From NCBI GenBank assembly GCA_021834865.1, contig JAKBRD010000001.1, positions 8,742 to 72,741 on the forward strand: 64,000 bases of DNA, read 5' to 3'. Shown in pieces: positions 62,041-64,000 of this stretch. This DNA is from Microcaldota archaeon. Lineage in GTDB: Archaea > Micrarchaeota > Micrarchaeia > Micrarchaeales > Micrarchaeaceae. How positions within the stretch are numbered: the first letter of the stretch is position 1; every line of letters starts with the position of its first letter. The notes beneath the pieces are model-generated. The model ran no database searches. It saw only the letters and a list, made by a program, of their open reading frames with translations, and was not told the origin of the DNA. The position numbers were made by a program, and so were the translations under genes.

Positions 62041-62399
62041 GTGGTTCAACGCCAAACAAGAAAAGCACAAAAAAAAGCGATACGAAGCCTGCGGGCACCC
62101 AAACGGGCAGCCTGGAATCCCCTAAAATATCTATTTATAACATAGTCGTCAGTGCTGACCTTCATGCTGTCGTCGACCTCTACGCCCTCTCAAAAGAGGT
62201 AAAGGCCGTGGATTACGAGCCTGAGCAGTTTCCCGGGGCGATATTCAAGATATCCGAGTCCAGGACCGTCATACTATTCAAGAACGGCAAGATGATATGC
62301 ACGGGTGCTAGGACGGAACCTGAGGTCAAGAGCATACTAGAATACGTTGCAAAGGTAATGTCCAAATACGTGATTTCGCTTAATCCGCCGGAAAAGTGA
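62041..62399 (+). CDS. Single-repeat TBP-like protein, split over two frames
   Basis: The recognisable part (about 62112-62370) is one TBP repeat: ISIYNIVVSADL, then DLYALSKEV, DYEPEQFPGAIFKIS, and FKNGKMICTGART. A full TBP has two such repeats (about 180 residues); this has one and about 110-120 residues in all. The repeat frame lacks any ATG, GTG or TTG start between its beginning in the reductase antisense and the repeat. A leaderless-type GTG at 62041 opens the overlapping frame, and a slippery A AAA AAA (62070-62076) would shift -1 into the repeat frame. Alternatively an indel or a rare ATT start at 62028/62031 explains it. Predicted product: short basic N-tail plus one TBP half. Confidence 0.65.
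62070..62076 (+). other. Possible -1 frameshift heptamer (A AAA AAA)
   Basis: Read in the frame opened by GTG 62041, codons run CAA AAA AAA GCG, i.e. slippery A AAA AAA within an 8-A run (62069-62076). A -1 slip enters the TBP-like frame directly at AGC GAT. An assembly error in the homopolymer gives the same picture. Confidence 0.45.
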
Positions 62400-62408
62400 A
62401 TCTGTACA

Positions 62409-63539
62409 TCACAATTTTGAGACGGATTTAAGCTCCTTGTCAAATTCCCTGAAGAAATGCTCCCAGGAATAGTTTTCAATAACACGTTTTCTTCCGTTTC
62501 TTCCAATCATAGCGGCAAGCTCAGGATCCTTAGATACCTTCAGCATTGCGTTGCACATAGAATGCTCGTCCTCGACCAGATAGCCCGTCTTGCCGTCTAT
62601 CACGGTCTCTCTAGGGCCTCCCTGGTTGAGCGCTATGACAGGCTTAGAGCTTGCCATAGCCTCTAGCGGCACAAGCCCGTAGTCCTCGTTAATTGGCGGA
62701 TACAGCACTGCCGTGGCTCCCGAATAGGCATCCCTGAACTCGTCCTCTCCCACATTTGCCATTATGGAGATATTCTTACTGCCTTTGGCCATTTCTGTTA
62801 TGCGCTTATAGTAATCTTGATAAAATGCATCTTTCGATACTGCACCCATCAGTACGAGCCTATATCCTTTTGCCTTTTTGCTGAATTCTTCAAATGCTCT
62901 TATCGCAAATTCCTGGTTTTTGTTTGGCGAGATACGCGAAGGGTATAGGAAATAATGTTCGTCTCCCCTGTTTCTGTACAGCTTGTAATCTATGCCCCCG
63001 CCGAGCACTCTGGCGTCATTTCTTCCCAAGTATTTTTCTATTCTTCCCTTGGTGTTCTGGCTGTTGGCAACTATGCGTTCTATTCTATTTACTACCTTCC
63101 TATCCATGCGCCTTACTGCTTTTATGCCCAGATAATGCACAGGTTTCTGATAAAACTTTTTCATGGACATCCTGAACCTGTACATGTCATAGGCGTCGCG
63201 CAGGGGCGTATGGCAATACCATAGCACGCGCTCGTTCCTGTTCCTTATCCAGTGGCTCGGAGCTATGTGCGCGTTTATCACGTCGTAATCCTCGTCCACG
63301 TTCATGTTATAAAAGCCGAGGCCGTACTTCAATCCTTGAAAAACTCTCCCGTAGGCGGGAAATCCGGTAGAATTTCCCCCTATGACTTCAACATCGAGCT
63401 TTCCATACTCAGGAAATGTCCCTTCAGGGTCATATTCTGCCGTTATTATCTTGGCACGGTAATGCTGGGCTATCTTCAGAACTACTTTTTCAGCGCCTCC
63501 CTTTAGCGTGAGGTTGGCCTGGGCAATGAGCACCTTCAA
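62409..63539 (-). CDS. GT4-type glycosyltransferase
   Basis: A 376-residue GT-B enzyme. Begins MKVLIAQANLTLKGGAEKVV (GGAEKV is the typical N-terminal donor/acceptor loop), NSQNTKGRIEKYLG near 165, PSRISPNKNQEF near 201 and the EX7E motif NEDYGLVPLEAMASSKPVIA (about 292-311). It transfers nucleotide-activated sugars, probably to surface glycans or lipids. The TTG at 63539 is chosen because it begins exactly at KVLIAQ; an upstream ATG (63569) adds 10 hydrophobic residues. Confidence 0.88.
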   Translation of the reverse strand: MKVLIAQANLTLKGGAEKVVLKIAQHYRAKIITAEYDPEGTFPEYGKLDVEVIGGNSTGFPAYGRVFQGLKYGLGFYNMNVDEDYDVINAHIAPSHWIRNRNERVLWYCHTPLRDAYDMYRFRMSMKKFYQKPVHYLGIKAVRRMDRKVVNRIERIVANSQNTKGRIEKYLGRNDARVLGGGIDYKLYRNRGDEHYFLYPSRISPNKNQEFAIRAFEEFSKKAKGYRLVLMGAVSKDAFYQDYYKRITEMAKGSKNISIMANVGEDEFRDAYSGATAVLYPPINEDYGLVPLEAMASSKPVIALNQGGPRETVIDGKTGYLVEDEHSMCNAMLKVSKDPELAAMIGRNGRKRVIENYSWEHFFREFDKELKSVSKL

Positions 63540-63650
63540 TCCAATCACTATATAATAAATTCCAGCCATCAATTAAATAACGTGCGCAGCAATAGGGATA
63601 AATTAATAAATGTAAAAAACAAAGAGCAAGGAAGCTGAAGGGCTGTTTTT

Positions 63651-64000
63651 ATGGATCTGGGAGAAGGCATCAGGAAGGCAATGGCAAAGCTATCGCGAGC
63701 CACCATAATAGACGCAAAGACGATAAAGGAGTTCAACAAGGAGCTGCAAAAGACCCTGATAAGCAGCGACGTAGACGTTTCTCTAGTGCTTAAGCTTACG
63801 AGCAGCATAGAGCAAAAGGCCCTAAAATCGAATCCGCCTCCCGGGATTACGCCTCACGATTATATAACCGACATAGTATATAACGAGCTGGTTTCATTCA
63901 TGGGCAAGACATACGAGCCCGAAATGAAGCCGCGCAGGATATTACTTATGGGTTTGTACGGCTCCGGAAAAACTACCACTGCTGCCAAGCTGGCAAAATA
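63651..64000 (+). CDS. srp54: Signal recognition particle protein SRP54 (3' truncated by window end)
   Basis: The first 116 residues: MDLGEGIRKAMAKLSRATII, the N-domain helical bundle with NKELQKTLISSDVDVSLV, and the G1 loop RRILLMGLYGSGKTTTAAKL. Matches archaeal SRP54/Ffh, which binds 7S RNA and signal sequences and pairs with FtsY. The frame continues past the end. Confidence 0.96.
   Translation, partial: MDLGEGIRKAMAKLSRATIIDAKTIKEFNKELQKTLISSDVDVSLVLKLTSSIEQKALKSNPPPGITPHDYITDIVYNELVSFMGKTYEPEMKPRRILLMGLYGSGKTTTAAKLAK

Overview
The window is archaeal. It carries PCNA, a primase large subunit, an RNase P Rpp21-type protein, the wybutosine enzyme Taw1, GGPP synthases and geranylgeranyl reductase (archaeal lipids), SRP54, a 5S rRNA, an intron-bearing tRNA-Ser, TATA boxes about 26 nt before many start codons (leaderless mRNAs), and frequent TTG starts. 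Genes are tightly packed, often with overlaps. The mix of a minimal gene set, many N-glycosylation-rich surface proteins, DUF6015, VKOR, a membrane arm of complex I and atypical information-processing proteins suggests a DPANN archaeon, most likely Micrarchaeota (ARMAN-like). That placement is inference from gene content only.

Layout. 1-3.1 kb: truncated nuclease-like gene, tRNA-Ser(TGA) with a 50-nt intron, DUF72 protein, and a HerA/VirB4-like ATPase with a nuclease-like C-terminus. 3.1-8.5 kb: Nramp-related transporter, HxlR-type regulator, DUF981, a VKOR split in two overlapping reading frames, a nucleotidyltransferase-fold protein, a zincin, tRNA-Pro(CGG). 8.5-14.7 kb: PriL-type primase subunit without Fe-S cysteines, a 46-residue zinc protein, a surface protein, an isolated 5S rRNA, a chorismate mutase-prephenate dehydrogenase fusion, a prenyl synthase, an Mtq2-like methyltransferase and a PF04008 protein. 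14.7-23 kb: surface-glycan region with secreted proteins, two GT-C-like membrane proteins and a GT2. 23-28.3 kb: aldo-keto reductase and carAB. 28.3-33.4 kb: Yip1-like protein, CDP-alcohol phosphatidyltransferase, double Lrp-type regulator, cysN, cysD and an RHH regulator, all on the minus strand. 33.4-40 kb: DUF6015 protein, surface protein, second prenyl synthase, ABC exporter, prs. 40-46 kb: pcn, mscS, stand-alone ThrRS editing domain, DJ-1-like, RNase P component 4, AIM24, taw1, DUF1059, HIT. 46-54 kb: K+ channel, pilin-like DUF2341 protein, acylphosphatase, large anchored surface proteins. 54-61 kb: nuoHIJKLMN operon without nuoABCD. 61-64 kb: geranylgeranyl reductase, a single-repeat TBP-like gene with an apparent frameshift, GT4 glycosyltransferase and the start of srp54.

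Most noteworthy: the half-length TBP reached through an A-rich slippery heptamer; the Fe-S-less PriL with a PriX-like C-terminus; the free-standing ThrRS editing domain; the split VKOR; the duplicated C-terminal LRALGYM tail in cysD and its neighbouring RHH gene; and the ATPase-nuclease fusion. No CRISPR array, insertion sequence or prophage was seen. The few intergenic gaps are all below 200 nt and hold mainly promoters.
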